A stretch of DNA of 64,000 nt, taken from assembly GCA_947624485.1 (NCBI GenBank), contig CANQKM010000004.1:62001-126000 (forward strand), read 5' to 3'. The DNA is from an uncultured Clostridia bacterium (lineage in GTDB: Bacteria; Bacillota; Clostridia; UBA1381). Numbering within the stretch: the first letter of the stretch is position 1; each line of letters starts with the position of its first letter. Both the position numbers and the translations under genes were made by a program. Of this stretch, positions 35,371-45,387 are shown piece after piece. The notes under the pieces are model-generated. The model saw only the letters and a list, made by a program, of their open reading frames with translations, was not told where the DNA came from and did not search any database.

Positions 35371-35988
35371 TTATTCAACTGTCCACTCGATCTTACCGGC
35401 AACGCCGCTCGTCATGCCCTTGCGCGCCTCGCTTACCGAGAACGCGCGGTTCAAAGCCGAGCCGACGCTTCTGTAAATCGCTTCCCAAATGTGGTGTCCG
35501 TTGTGACCTTTCTGCAAATCTATGTGCAGCGTACACATAGCGCCCTGGACAAAGCCCTCGAGGAACGTTTCCAGATCCTCGCTGTCCATACCCTCGACCT
35601 TCGCCGCCGGTGTGTTGCCGTGGTAGTCGATGTCTATGTACGCTCTGTCCTCAAAGCTTACCGCGCACTCTGCTTTCGCCTCGTCGATAATGCCGACCGC
35701 GTCGCCGAAGCCGGCAGCGCCGTCGGTTTTTTGAACATACTCGCGCGCCGCCTTGCCCATAGCCATGCCGAGATCCTCGCATACAACGTGCGTAAGCGTG
35801 AACTCGTCGAGCTTTATGTCGGTTTCAATATTAAATCCGCCGCGCCACGCGATATGCTCGATCATGTGACTGAGAAACGGCAGCGGTGTTTTTATATTCT
35901 TTCTGTAGTCGGGCTTGATCGGTGAAAAATCGAACACGACCTTCATTTCCGATTCCGTGGTTTTTCGAGTAACCTGTACCTTATCCAT
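35371..35988 (-). CDS. hisB: Imidazoleglycerol-phosphate dehydratase-like protein (HisB, divergent)
   Basis: A 205-residue HisB-fold protein. The second metal motif, HHIWE at 165-169, is intact. The first motif reads HVVCED (67-72) where the family has HHxxED, so the second histidine is Val68. Ser40 replaces the aspartate of DHM, and Arg49 replaces the histidine of the following HGGF-like motif. The rest of the double split-barrel aligns well by eye (GDAVGIIDEAKA, LETFLEGFVQGA). It follows hisD by two bases. It may be a working dehydratase with changed metal sites or a paralogue with another substrate; no other his genes are in the window. Confidence 0.75.
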   Translation of the reverse strand: MDKVQVTRKTTESEMKVVFDFSPIKPDYRKNIKTPLPFLSHMIEHIAWRGGFNIETDIKLDEFTLTHVVCEDLGMAMGKAAREYVQKTDGAAGFGDAVGIIDEAKAECAVSFEDRAYIDIDYHGNTPAAKVEGMDSEDLETFLEGFVQGAMCTLHIDLQKGHNGHHIWEAIYRSVGSALNRAFSVSEARKGMTSGVAGKIEWTVE

Positions 35989-35990
35989 GA

Positions 35991-37289
35991 TTATTTTCTC
36001 TCCTTTACGGCTAAGCCGTGAGTGTCAAATCCCTCTACCTTCGCGAATCTGTACGCGTAGTCCCTTACCTTTTCAAATCCGTCCTTCGACGCGTAGCCGA
36101 CGGACGAGCGCTTTAAGAAATCCTGCACGCTTACCGACGAATACGTTTTCGCGAAGCCGCCCGTCGGGAGTATCGCGTTGGGACCCAAAACAAAGTTGCA
36201 GAGCGTAACGGGCGTGTAGTCGCCCAGAAGTATTTCGCCCGCGTTTTTGATTTTCGGGAGCGTGTCGAACGGCTTTTCAGTCATTACCTCCATATGCTCC
36301 GGCGCGTAGTCGTTCACGAACGCGATAGACTCGTCGAGTGAGTTTGTCAAAATCACGCCGCCGTAGGTGGTGAGGTTTGTTTCGATAAATTCCTTGCGCT
36401 TGGGCGATATTTTTTCAAGCTGGCGGTTCACGATCGGGATAACCGCGTCAACGAGTTCCTTTGAGTGCGTTACGAGAAGCGCCGCGCTGTCCGGGCCGTG
36501 TTCCGCCTCTATCATCCAGTCGAGCGCGACCTTTTCGGGATCGGCTTTTTCGTCGGCGAGAACGATTATCTCGCTCGGGCCTGCCGGAAGTCCGGCGTCG
36601 ATCTGACTTGCGAGAACGCGCTTTGCCGCTGTGGCGTAGCTGTTGCCCGGACCTATTACCTTGTGGCACTTCGGAATCGTTTCCGTTCCGTACGCGACAG
36701 CCGCTATCGCCTGAATGCCGCCGACCTTATATATCTCTGTGATACCGATAATTTTCGCAGCCGCGAGTATAGCGTCGTCAACCTCGCCCTTTTCGTTCGG
36801 AGGCGTTACAACGACGATTTTCGGCACTTTCGCAACGACCGCCGGAATACCGAGCATACATAAAACCGACGGGAAGCTGCCCTTGCCGTGCGGAACGTAC
36901 AGACAAACGTCGACTATCGGCGTTGTTTTCTCGCCGACCATAAGACCGTCGTCCACCATCGTGAACCACATTTCCTCGGGGAGCTGCTTCTCGTGGAAAT
37001 CGTAAATGTTTTTGTACGCGTACTCTATCGCCTCGCGCGTTTCCTTGTCAAGACGGTTGTAACCGGCTTCGATTTCCTCCGGCTTAACCTTCATCTGATC
37101 TGCCGTAAGATGAACGCGGTCAAATTTCGCTGTGTATTCGAGCACCGCCGCGTCGCCTCGGTTTTTGATGTCGTCCGAAACCTCCTTCGCGACCTTCATC
37201 TGCTCGGTTATGTCAAGCTCCGCGCGCTTCATTATGAAGTCGTACCGGTCCTTTGTCATTTTTGAAAGCTCGTATATATTGGGCTGCAT
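35991..37289 (-). CDS. hisD: Histidinol dehydrogenase-like protein (HisD, divergent)
   Basis: A 432-residue HisD-family dehydrogenase. The Rossmann-like regions and GPGNSYATAAKR (213-224), AGLPAGPSEI (232-241) and the catalytic NDYAPEH with Glu331 and His332 are kept. Compared with enteric HisD, Glu261 replaces zinc ligand Gln259, Asn365 replaces zinc ligand Asp360, and Ala372 replaces substrate-contact His367; His264 and His424 (zinc ligands His262 and His419) are retained. It begins 18 bases after dnaJ, behind GAGGAGAG, so it is in the dnaJ transcript. A function other than histidine synthesis is possible. Confidence 0.78.
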   Translation of the reverse strand: MQPNIYELSKMTKDRYDFIMKRAELDITEQMKVAKEVSDDIKNRGDAAVLEYTAKFDRVHLTADQMKVKPEEIEAGYNRLDKETREAIEYAYKNIYDFHEKQLPEEMWFTMVDDGLMVGEKTTPIVDVCLYVPHGKGSFPSVLCMLGIPAVVAKVPKIVVVTPPNEKGEVDDAILAAAKIIGITEIYKVGGIQAIAAVAYGTETIPKCHKVIGPGNSYATAAKRVLASQIDAGLPAGPSEIIVLADEKADPEKVALDWMIEAEHGPDSAALLVTHSKELVDAVIPIVNRQLEKISPKRKEFIETNLTTYGGVILTNSLDESIAFVNDYAPEHMEVMTEKPFDTLPKIKNAGEILLGDYTPVTLCNFVLGPNAILPTGGFAKTYSSVSVQDFLKRSSVGYASKDGFEKVRDYAYRFAKVEGFDTHGLAVKERK

Positions 37290-37307
37290 AGTATCTCTCC
37301 TCGTGTT

Positions 37308-38432
37308 TTATTTGAATATGTTTTTCATTTTATCGTAAAACGATTTCTTTTGCTTATAGTTCCTGTCCTCATCGAAGCTGCGGAGCATTTCCTTTTGACG
37401 TGAGCTTAAATTGCGCGGCACTTCGACCGTCACCGTTACGTACTCGTCGCCGCGCGACTTACTTCTCAGATACGGTATTCCCTTGCCCTTCATGCGGAAT
37501 TTTGAACCCGTCTGCGTGCCTTCGGGAATTGTGAACTCGACCGCGCCGTCAAGCGTCGGCACTTGTATTTTCGCGCCGAGCGCCGCCTGTGCGAACGTTA
37601 TCGGCATATCTATATACACGTCGTACTCGTCGCGTTTGAATATCTCGTGCGGACGTACGCGCACCGTTATAAGCAAATCGCCGTTAGGCCCGCCTTTCGC
37701 TCCGGCTTCACCCTTGCCGGAAAGCTGGATTGTCTGACCGTTGTCGATGCCCGGCGGTATCTGAACCTCTATCGTCTTGTTCTTGCGGACAACGCCCGTT
37801 CCGCGGCAGTCGCGGCACGGTTCTTTTATGATTTTACCGTCGCCCCGGCACTGAGGGCAGACCGTTTCCGTAGTCATGTAGCCCAGAATCGTGCGCTGCC
37901 TCGTCTGCACGCGTCCCGTGCCGTGACAGTTCTGGCACGTTTCGACGGGCGTACCCTTTTTCGCGCCCGTACCGCCGCACGACTCGCACTTTTCCTGCGC
38001 CGTCACGTTTATTTTTTTCGAGCAGCCGAACGCCGCTTCCTCAAATGTGATGTCTATCACCTGACGTATGTCCGCTCCGCGTTTTGAGCCGTTTCTCGTT
38101 CGTCCGCCGCCGAAGCCGCCGCCGAATATATCGCCGAATATATCCCCGAAATCGAAGCCGCCGAAGCCGCCGCCGTTAAAGCCGCCGCCCGCGCCGAAGT
38201 TGGGATCTACGCCCGCGTGACCGAATCGGTCGTACTTGTCTCTCTTGTCCGCGTCGGAAAGAACCTGATAAGCCTCGTTTACCTCCTTGAACTTTTCCTC
38301 GGCTTCTTTGTCGCCGGGGTGAAGGTCGGGGTGGTACTCCTTGCTCTTTCTGCGGAACGCCTTTTTTATTTCATCGTCCGACGCGCCCTTCTGAACGCCA
38401 AGGACTTCGTAATAATCTCTTTTGTCCGCCAA
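37308..38432 (-). CDS. dnaJ: Chaperone protein DnaJ
   Basis: A 374-residue type I J-protein. The J domain has HPD near residue 34. A Gly/Phe-rich linker follows ([16 protein letters not shown]), then four zinc-finger repeats CxxCxGxG ([32 protein letters not shown]) at about residues 140-210, and the substrate-binding C-terminal domain. I choose the TTG at 38432, which lies 6-7 bases after AGGTG; the in-frame GTG three codons upstream overlaps that ribosome binding site. It has its own promoter without CIRCE and is separated from dnaK by repeats. Confidence 0.94.
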   Translation of the reverse strand: MADKRDYYEVLGVQKGASDDEIKKAFRRKSKEYHPDLHPGDKEAEEKFKEVNEAYQVLSDADKRDKYDRFGHAGVDPNFGAGGGFNGGGFGGFDFGDIFGDIFGGGFGGGRTRNGSKRGADIRQVIDITFEEAAFGCSKKINVTAQEKCESCGGTGAKKGTPVETCQNCHGTGRVQTRQRTILGYMTTETVCPQCRGDGKIIKEPCRDCRGTGVVRKNKTIEVQIPPGIDNGQTIQLSGKGEAGAKGGPNGDLLITVRVRPHEIFKRDEYDVYIDMPITFAQAALGAKIQVPTLDGAVEFTIPEGTQTGSKFRMKGKGIPYLRSKSRGDEYVTVTVEVPRNLSSRQKEMLRSFDEDRNYKQKKSFYDKMKNIFK

Positions 38433-38452
38433 TTTTTTCACCTGCCTGTGAT

Positions 38453-38481
38453 ATTATACTAAATTTGGTTTGGTTTGTAAA
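38453..38481 (-). promoter_or_regulatory. Predicted promoter of dnaJ-hisD-hisB
   Basis: On the minus strand TTTACA and a perfect TATAAT are separated by 17 bases, about 20 bases upstream of the start. There is no CIRCE nearby. Confidence 0.75.
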
Positions 38482-38526
38482 GAGGTTTTTTGTTTGTGTG
38501 TAAATTGTGATTTAGCGGCGCAAATG

Positions 38527-38671
38527 CGGGCGACCGCAAGGGTCGCCCCTACGGAAGGCTCCCCTTGAGGGGAGCTGTCGGCGGAGCCGACTGAGAGGTG
38601 GTCTTTTAAAAATTTCATTGCCACCTCTCCGTCATCGCTTCGCGATGCCACCTCCCCTCGAGGGGAGGCTC
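38527..38671. repeat. Palindromic repeat elements between dnaK and dnaJ
   Basis: The 323-base gap between dnaJ and dnaK has no gene. It holds a GGGCGACC...GGTCGCCC hairpin unit (38528-38552), then a two-armed element: GGCTCCCCTTGAGGGGAGC...GAGAGGTGG (38557-38601) and CCACCTCTCCGTC...CCCCTCGAGGGGAGGC (38621-38671). Related units occur at 49541-49727 and 55354-55675. Confidence 0.8.
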
Positions 38672-38726
38672 ACGATGTGTACCGCTCGCCGTTAATACAC
38701 CGATAAATCATAATTTACCGCAAACG

Positions 38727-38748
38727 GGGACTGCCGTGTGGCAGTCCC
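38727..38748 (-). terminator. Likely terminator after dnaK
   Basis: A perfect 9-bp stem GGGACTGCC / GGCAGTCCC with loop GTGT lies 8 bases after the dnaK stop on minus. The T tail is short. Confidence 0.55.
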
Positions 38749-38755
38749 GCGCGTT

Positions 38756-40600
<1,845 letters not shown>

Positions 40601-40643
40601 CTAAATTTTATGTCCTTGATTTTTAATATGTTCCAAACGCGCG

Positions 40644-41171
40644 TCAGTTCGCGACCTTTACCATGCTGTGGCGCACGACGCGTCCGTCCTTGTATTCGTA
40701 GCCCTTCATAAGCTCTTCCACAACGGTGTTGTCGTCTATGGTGTCGTCCTCAACGTGCATCACCGCGTTGTGAAGGTTGGGATCGAACTGTTCGCCCTCG
40801 GCTTTTATCGGCTTAACACCGAGCTTTTCGAGCGTTTCGCCGAACTGCTTCAAAACCATTTCGACGCCCTCTTTTAGCTTTACCGCATCCTCGGACTCAA
40901 CCTCGGTTTTAAGCGCCCGCTCCAAATTGTCGCCTATCGGAAGTATCGCCGCAGCCGCGTCTATCACCGCGTCGCCGTAACGCATATCCTTTTCGCGCTG
41001 ACTGCGCTTTCGGAAATTGTCAAACTCGGCGTACAGACGCATGTATTTATCGGTCTGCTCCTTTAATTTGTCCTCGGCGGACGTTTCGGGTGTTTCCGTC
41101 GCTTCGGAGGTTTCCTTTACCTCCTCCGTCTCGCCCTGCTGCGCGTTTTCCGCCTTTTCCTTTTCACTCAT
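40644..41171 (-). CDS. grpE: Nucleotide exchange factor GrpE
   Basis: The 175-residue exchange factor for DnaK. Residues 1-35 are acidic and disordered (EKAENAQQGETEEVKE, TPETSAED). A long coiled-coil helix follows (DKLKEQTDKYMRLYAEFDNFRKR), described here in parts, and the beta domain has the family signature FDPNLHNAVMHVEDD near residue 127. It lies between hrcA and dnaK. Confidence 0.96.
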   Translation of the reverse strand: MSEKEKAENAQQGETEEVKETSEATETPETSAEDKLKEQTDKYMRLYAEFDNFRKRSQREKDMRYGDAVIDAAAAILPIGDNLERALKTEVESEDAVKLKEGVEMVLKQFGETLEKLGVKPIKAEGEQFDPNLHNAVMHVEDDTIDDNTVVEELMKGYEYKDGRVVRHSMVKVAN

Positions 41172-41192
41172 TTATACGGTATTCTCCTTTCC

Positions 41193-42230
41193 TTAACTGC
41201 CGTTCATGTAGTAGTTTACAAGCTTTTCTATCTCATTTGAAATTAAATCGAGACTCGCGAACACCTTTGAATAGTTCATCCGCTTCGGGCCTATGACCGT
41301 CAGCTTGCCCGCTCCGCCGGACGGCAGAGTGTAGTTCATGCTGACGAGCGAGCTGTCCTGTAAAATTTCAAAATCGTTTTCCTTGCCTATCGTGGCGTTG
41401 ATACCCTCGCCCGTGTCGGCTGCCGCAAGCTTTTTGAGTTTCTCCTTGTCATCGAGGAACGACAGCATATCGCGCGCTTTCTCAACGTCGGCAAATTCGG
41501 GATAACGCAGAATCGAATTCGCGTTCGTGACGTATATCTCCGTTTCCGCGTCAGCCGTCACCGTATCGTACAGGCAGCCGAGTATTTTATCGAGTGCGCT
41601 GTCCTTAATAAATCCCTTCGCGCCGTCCTTTATTTCTTCGATGGTATCTCGTGTGACCTCGCGCGGCTTCATGCCGGCAAGCGACTTGTTTATCAGCTGC
41701 GCAAGTCTTTCGCAGCCCTCGCCCGACAGGTTTACGTTCACCGACGCGCTCCTTACCCTGCGCGTCACGACAATCAGCATGACCGTGTGGCTTTCGACCG
41801 CCACAACGTCCACCTTTTTAATCTCGCTGTCGTCGTCCTTCGGCGCGGATATTACCGTGGTGTACTCGGTGAGGTTCGACGCTATCGCGCCCGCGTAGCG
41901 TATGAGCTTATCGAGCAGGCTCACGCGGCTTTCAAGCATGCTTTGAAGCTGCGCCACCGCGTCCATGCCTATTTTGTAGTCGCGCATAAGCGAGTTTACG
42001 TAGAAACGGTAGCCCTCGTCCGACGGTATTCTGCCCGCCGAGGTGTGGGGCTGAATCAGGTAGCCCATTTCCTCCAGATCAGCCATTTCGTTGCGTATTG
42101 TCGCGCTCGAAAGTCCGAGATTTTCCTTTTTTGAGATTGCGCGCGAGCCGACCGGCTCCGCCGTACCGATGTATTCGTCAATGATTGCCTGAAGGATTTT
42201 CTTTTTCCTGTCGCTTAAATCCATTTGCAA
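41193..42230 (-). CDS. hrcA: Heat-inducible transcription repressor HrcA
   Basis: A 345-residue repressor that binds CIRCE. The N-terminal winged helix contains GSRAISKKENLGLSSATIR, and the conserved segment NEMADLEEMGYL follows. The GAF-like domain covers the middle. It is the first gene of its operon, and the perfect CIRCE upstream means it represses itself and grpE-dnaK. GroE is known to help HrcA folding; groE is not in this window. Confidence 0.96.
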   Translation of the reverse strand: MQMDLSDRKKKILQAIIDEYIGTAEPVGSRAISKKENLGLSSATIRNEMADLEEMGYLIQPHTSAGRIPSDEGYRFYVNSLMRDYKIGMDAVAQLQSMLESRVSLLDKLIRYAGAIASNLTEYTTVISAPKDDDSEIKKVDVVAVESHTVMLIVVTRRVRSASVNVNLSGEGCERLAQLINKSLAGMKPREVTRDTIEEIKDGAKGFIKDSALDKILGCLYDTVTADAETEIYVTNANSILRYPEFADVEKARDMLSFLDDKEKLKKLAAADTGEGINATIGKENDFEILQDSSLVSMNYTLPSGGAGKLTVIGPKRMNYSKVFASLDLISNEIEKLVNYYMNGS

Positions 42231-42255
42231 TCCGTCCTTTCAATCGGTTTCTTTG

Positions 42256-42282
42256 TTAGCACTCATTCCCGTCGAGTGCTAA
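42256..42282. promoter_or_regulatory. CIRCE operator (HrcA binding site)
   Basis: A perfect TTAGCACTC-N9-GAGTGCTAA inverted repeat lies 26 bases upstream of the hrcA ATG, just downstream of the -10. Confidence 0.95.
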
Positions 42283-42289
42283 CAAGTAT

Positions 42290-42318
42290 AAGATACCATT
42301 ATTATACGGAAAAGTCAA
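42290..42318 (-). promoter_or_regulatory. Predicted promoter of hrcA-grpE-dnaK
   Basis: On the minus strand TTGACT and TATCTT are separated by 17 bases, placing the transcription start at the edge of CIRCE. Confidence 0.65.
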
Positions 42319-42387
42319 GCGGTTCATTCAACTTTTAACAAATTATTCATAAATTATATGGAAAGTGGTTGTTAGCCGTCATAAGAC

Positions 42388-42418
42388 AAAAAGCACAGCC
42401 TGTTAAGCTGTGCTTTTT
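42388..42418 (-). terminator. Intrinsic terminator of the toxin-antitoxin operon
   Basis: A 12-bp stem AAAAAGCACAGC / GCTGTGCTTTTT with loop CTGTTAA overlaps the stop codon of the toxin gene. It carries a T run on minus. Confidence 0.8.
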
Positions 42419-42690
42419 CAAAATATATCGCTGTGAGTTCCGGTTCGGGTTAGATAGAGAATAAGATTTTCTCCGTCAATTTCGTAAACCAAAAGCCAGT
42501 CGGGAGTAATGTGACATTCCCGACAGCCTCGGTATGCTCCGCTAAGACTGTGATCTTTATATTCAGCGGGAAGCGGTTTTTCTTCCGCAAGCATCCCTAT
42601 AACCTTCTCAAGCAGTCTTTTATCGTATCCCCGTTTTTTAATACGCTTATAATCCTTCTTAAAGATACTATGGTATTTAATCGTCAGCAT
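42418..42690 (-). CDS. yafQ: YafQ-family mRNA interferase toxin
   Basis: A 90-residue RelE-fold toxin. Family features are the N-terminal KYHSIFKKDYKRIKKRGYD, LPAEYKDHSLSGAYRGCRECHI in the middle (read in parts) and PDWLLVYEI. The C-terminus LTRTGTHSDIF matches YafQ, including the catalytic His near residue 86. It overlaps the antitoxin gene by 14 bases. YafQ toxins cut mRNA on the ribosome and are held by DinJ. Confidence 0.9.
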   Translation of the reverse strand: MLTIKYHSIFKKDYKRIKKRGYDKRLLEKVIGMLAEEKPLPAEYKDHSLSGAYRGCRECHITPDWLLVYEIDGENLILYLTRTGTHSDIF

Positions 42691-42949
42691 CCAAATCCTC
42701 CATTAACTCCGCAACGGAAGAAAATCCGTGGCTTAAACCGACTCCCTGCCTTGTCTCGGCTATTGCCCTCAGCGTTTCGGAATTCGGCGTTGTCATTTCA
42801 AGACGAAAAGGAATAGCCTGTTCGCGGACAGCCTGTCTGAGAAATATATTCACAGCCGTGCTTAAATTTAGTCCGAGACTTTCAAAAAGCTTCTGCGATT
42901 CCTGTTTCAAAGCCGAATCAATTTTAATGGTTGTACTTACTGCAGCCAT
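42677..42949 (-). CDS. dinJ: DinJ/RelB-family antitoxin
   Basis: A 90-residue ribbon-helix-helix antitoxin: STTIKIDSALKQESQKLFES, then LGLNLSTAVNIFLRQAV, which is the conserved DinJ motif. The C-terminal acidic tail (AELMEDLDADD) would wrap the toxin. Its ribosome binding site is GGAGGCG. It likely represses its own promoter together with the toxin. Confidence 0.9.
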   Translation of the reverse strand: MAAVSTTIKIDSALKQESQKLFESLGLNLSTAVNIFLRQAVREQAIPFRLEMTTPNSETLRAIAETRQGVGLSHGFSSVAELMEDLDADD

Positions 42950-42970
42950 ATTATCGCCTCCTTTAATTAT

Positions 42971-43000
42971 ATTATACAGCCGTTATACATACTTTGTCAA
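42971..43000 (-). promoter_or_regulatory. Consensus promoter of the toxin-antitoxin operon
   Basis: On the minus strand perfect TTGACA and TATAAT are separated by 18 bases. The spacer holds a short palindrome (TATAACGGCTGTATA, imperfect centre) that could be the DinJ operator. Confidence 0.78.
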
Positions 43001-43034
43001 TACTATTATAACACAACAATTAAAATATATGTAA

Positions 43035-43061
43035 AAAAAGAAGCCCTCTGGGCTTCTTTTT
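43035..43061 (-). terminator. Intrinsic terminator of rpsT
   Basis: A 12-bp stem AAAAAGAAGCCC / GGGCTTCTTTTT with loop TCT lies just after the rpsT stop. Confidence 0.88.
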
Positions 43062-43066
43062 GTTTC

Positions 43067-43330
43067 TTATGATATTTTTGCGAGTTTAAGAGCAAGCTGC
43101 GACTTCTTTCTTGCAGCGTTGTTCTTATGGAGAATACCCTGGCTTACGCCCTTGTCAAGCTTCTTGACCGCGTCGTTAAACAAAGCCTGTACATTCTCCT
43201 TGTCGCCCTCACTGACAGCCGTTTCAAACTTCTTTATCGCCGTCTTGAGAGCCGTTTTGTGAGAGAGATTTATGAGCGTCTTCTTTTCGGCTACTCTTAC
43301 TCTCTTCTTTGCCGACTTAATGTTTGGCAC
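43067..43330 (-). CDS. rpsT: 30S ribosomal protein S20
   Basis: An 87-residue, highly basic helical protein of the small ribosomal subunit. It begins at GTG 43330 (reads MPNIKSAKKRVRV), behind GGAGG, and the characteristic SQGILHKNNAARKKSQLA lies near the end. A longer reading upstream includes the 5' untranslated region and is rejected. It has its own promoter and terminator, as is usual for rpsT. Confidence 0.96.
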   Translation of the reverse strand: MPNIKSAKKRVRVAEKKTLINLSHKTALKTAIKKFETAVSEGDKENVQALFNDAVKKLDKGVSQGILHKNNAARKKSQLALKLAKIS

Positions 43331-43372
43331 TTCTTGCACACCTCCGCGAAATTTAATCTTAAATACCGTAAT

Positions 43373-43401
43373 ATTATATACCAATACGCGTAGGAATGCA
43401 A
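43373..43401 (-). promoter_or_regulatory. Predicted promoter of rpsT
   Basis: On the minus strand TTGCAT and a perfect TATAAT are separated by 17 bases, 43 bases upstream of the GTG start. Confidence 0.65.
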
Positions 43402-43503
43402 GAAGTTTTTTTCTATTTCGGGTGATTTATGTAATTTGACTAAAACATCGCTTAAATAGCCGTTTTTCACTGTGAAATTTATGTAAACCTTTGGCAAAAT
43501 ACG

Positions 43504-44247
43504 CTACATTTTGAGCATTGTTTTGTAGTAGGCAAGACTTTTCGGGTTTATGTCAAGCTGCGTCAGGACGTACCGTTCCGCGAGAGAGCCGAGCCGCTCC
43601 GTAAGGTCGTCCGACGCGGTAAACGACAGCATTTTCTTATCCTCCGACGACACTATATACGAAAGCGCACGATACAGCGCGCCGTCGAGCTTTACCGTAT
43701 TTTTCCCGCCGCACTTTCTGCATACCGTCCCACCCTTTTCGAGGTCGAACGCGTACGGTTCGCCTTCCCCGCATGACGCGCAGCCTGTGAGGCTCGGCAT
43801 ATACCCCTCGGCGCACATCATTTTAAGCTCGTACACCGCCTTGACCTTTGCCATGTCCTCGTTCTTATACGCGAGGGCGTACACACAGTTGAGGAAAATA
43901 TGCAGAAGCCTTGCGTCCGGATTGCCCGAACCCAAAATCCCGTACGTTATATCCGCGAGGTACGCGCAGAGCGAAAGCTTTTTTATATCCTCCGTAACCG
44001 GCAGGAACGCGTCTATTGTGTCGGACGAGCGGACGGTCATAATATCGCCGTTCACCTTTGACGACAATTCAAAATCAGCCCAGCAGAGGAACTGACCGGA
44101 GGCGGCAGCTTTGCTTCTCGACTTTCCCGCGCCGTAGCTTACCGCCTTCACTATACCGCAGTCCTCGGTAAATATGCTGAGCATCCTGTGACCTTCGCCG
44201 TAATCGGTCTGTCTTATGATAATACCCTTCGTCCTGATTTGCGCCAT
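43504..44247 (-). CDS. recO: DNA repair protein RecO
   Basis: The 247-residue recombination mediator that helps RecA load on single-stranded DNA. The N-terminal OB fold opens TKGIIIRQTDYGEGHRMLSIF, described in parts. The zinc finger is CASCGEGEPYAF...CRKCGGK near residues 148-176. It begins inside the 3' end of the yqzL-like gene (34-base overlap, different frame), behind AGGAAAA. The order era-yqzL-recO matches Bacillus. Confidence 0.94.
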   Translation of the reverse strand: MAQIRTKGIIIRQTDYGEGHRMLSIFTEDCGIVKAVSYGAGKSRSKAAASGQFLCWADFELSSKVNGDIMTVRSSDTIDAFLPVTEDIKKLSLCAYLADITYGILGSGNPDARLLHIFLNCVYALAYKNEDMAKVKAVYELKMMCAEGYMPSLTGCASCGEGEPYAFDLEKGGTVCRKCGGKNTVKLDGALYRALSYIVSSEDKKMLSFTASDDLTERLGSLAERYVLTQLDINPKSLAYYKTMLKM

Positions 44248-44393
44248 GGATTTTCCTTTTCCTCGTCGTCATAGCAGCCCGACGCCCACTTGTATAACAG
44301 GTACGACTCTATATTGCCTGTCTGCAAAAAGGTGTCCCAGTTATTGCCTGTCTGCGTCACCGGCTCGATTGCAATTTCCGTTTCCTCGTTCAT
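44214..44393 (-). CDS. YqzL-like small protein between era and recO
   Basis: A 59-residue ORF starting at ATG 44393, 7 bases after GGAGG. It contains WDTFLQTGNIESYLLYK (19-35), which matches the core of Bacillus YqzL (roughly W-x-LF-xxTGN-x-E-x-YLL). It has a longer acidic/basic tail than YqzL and overlaps recO by 34 bases. The function is unknown. Position, ribosome binding site and motif together support a real gene. Confidence 0.8.
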   Translation of the reverse strand: MNEETEIAIEPVTQTGNNWDTFLQTGNIESYLLYKWASGCYDDEEKENPWRKSGRRVLS

Positions 44394-44464
44394 TTCCGTA
44401 ACCTCCGATAATGTAGTGTTTTTATGTTTGTCCTTTGCAGCGGAGGTTATACTGTCACTATTTG

Positions 44465-45367
44465 CTATTCATTTTTTAAGCCGAAATTTTTAATTAAATA
44501 ATCGCTGTTGCGCCAGTCGGGCTTTACCTTTACCCACAATTCGAGATACGCCTTTTTGTCAAGCATTTTCTCTATGTCGCCGCGCGCCATCGTGCCGATT
44601 TTTTTGAGCATCTCGCCGTTCTTTCCTATAATAATACCCTTGTGCGACGCTTTCTCGCAGTATATCGTCGCGTATATGTTCGTTATTTTCGGCTTTTCCT
44701 GCATTTTCGTTATCTCTATCGCGACGCCGTGCGGCACCTCCTTATCGAGCAGCCACAGCATTTTCTCGCGTATTATTTCAGCCGCTATCTGCTTTTCCGG
44801 CTGGTCGGTGACGGTTTCGGGATCGTAAAACCCCGGTCCTTCCTCCAGATATTCCTCTATGTCGCGAAGAAGTATGTCAACACCGTCGTTCGTTTTCGCG
44901 CTTATCGGCACTATCGAGTCAAAGCCGTACATGCTCGAATAGTCGGCTATGACCGGCAAAAGCTCTTCCTTGCGCATGAGGTCTACCTTGTTAAGCACGA
45001 GTATGCACGGCAGCCCCGTTTTGTCTATGCTCTTTACTATTTCGCGCTCCGTGTCCTGTATCCTGCGGCTCGCGTCAACGACAAAAATAAGCACGTCCGT
45101 GTCGTCCATGCTCGATGCGGCGGCGTTTACCATGTACTGCCCGAGCTTGTTGTGCGGCTTATGTATGCCGGGCGTATCGGTAAAAATTATCTGTTCCTCA
45201 TCGGTAGAGTACACCGCAAGTATTTTGTTTCGCGTCGTCTGGGGCTTGTCGGATATTATCGCTATCTTCTGTCCGACTATCGCGTTAAGAAGCGTTGATT
45301 TGCCGACGTTCGGCATACCGATTATAGCCGCGAAACCCGATTTGAAATGTTTGTTTTCTTTTTTCAT
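44465..45367 (-). CDS. era: GTPase Era
   Basis: A 300-residue GTPase in 30S subunit assembly. G1 is GMPNVGKST near residue 17, DTPG lies near 64 and NKVD near 125. The C-terminal KH domain carries GIIIGKNGEMLKKIG near 243 for binding the 3' end of 16S rRNA. It lies 20 bases after ybeY. Confidence 0.96.
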   Translation of the reverse strand: MKKENKHFKSGFAAIIGMPNVGKSTLLNAIVGQKIAIISDKPQTTRNKILAVYSTDEEQIIFTDTPGIHKPHNKLGQYMVNAAASSMDDTDVLIFVVDASRRIQDTEREIVKSIDKTGLPCILVLNKVDLMRKEELLPVIADYSSMYGFDSIVPISAKTNDGVDILLRDIEEYLEEGPGFYDPETVTDQPEKQIAAEIIREKMLWLLDKEVPHGVAIEITKMQEKPKITNIYATIYCEKASHKGIIIGKNGEMLKKIGTMARGDIEKMLDKKAYLELWVKVKPDWRNSDYLIKNFGLKNE

Positions 45368-45387
45368 ATTTTTCTCCCGTACTTTGT

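Noticed and set aside
34828-35925. 365-codon frame on plus across rimM and hisB
   Set aside because: It is antisense to two recognised genes. The composition (many H, R, V, Y) is that of a shadow frame, and no ribosome binding site supports it.
38527-38671. CRISPR-like repeats
   Set aside because: The repeats are palindromic, irregularly spaced and without unique equal-length spacers, and no cas genes are near.
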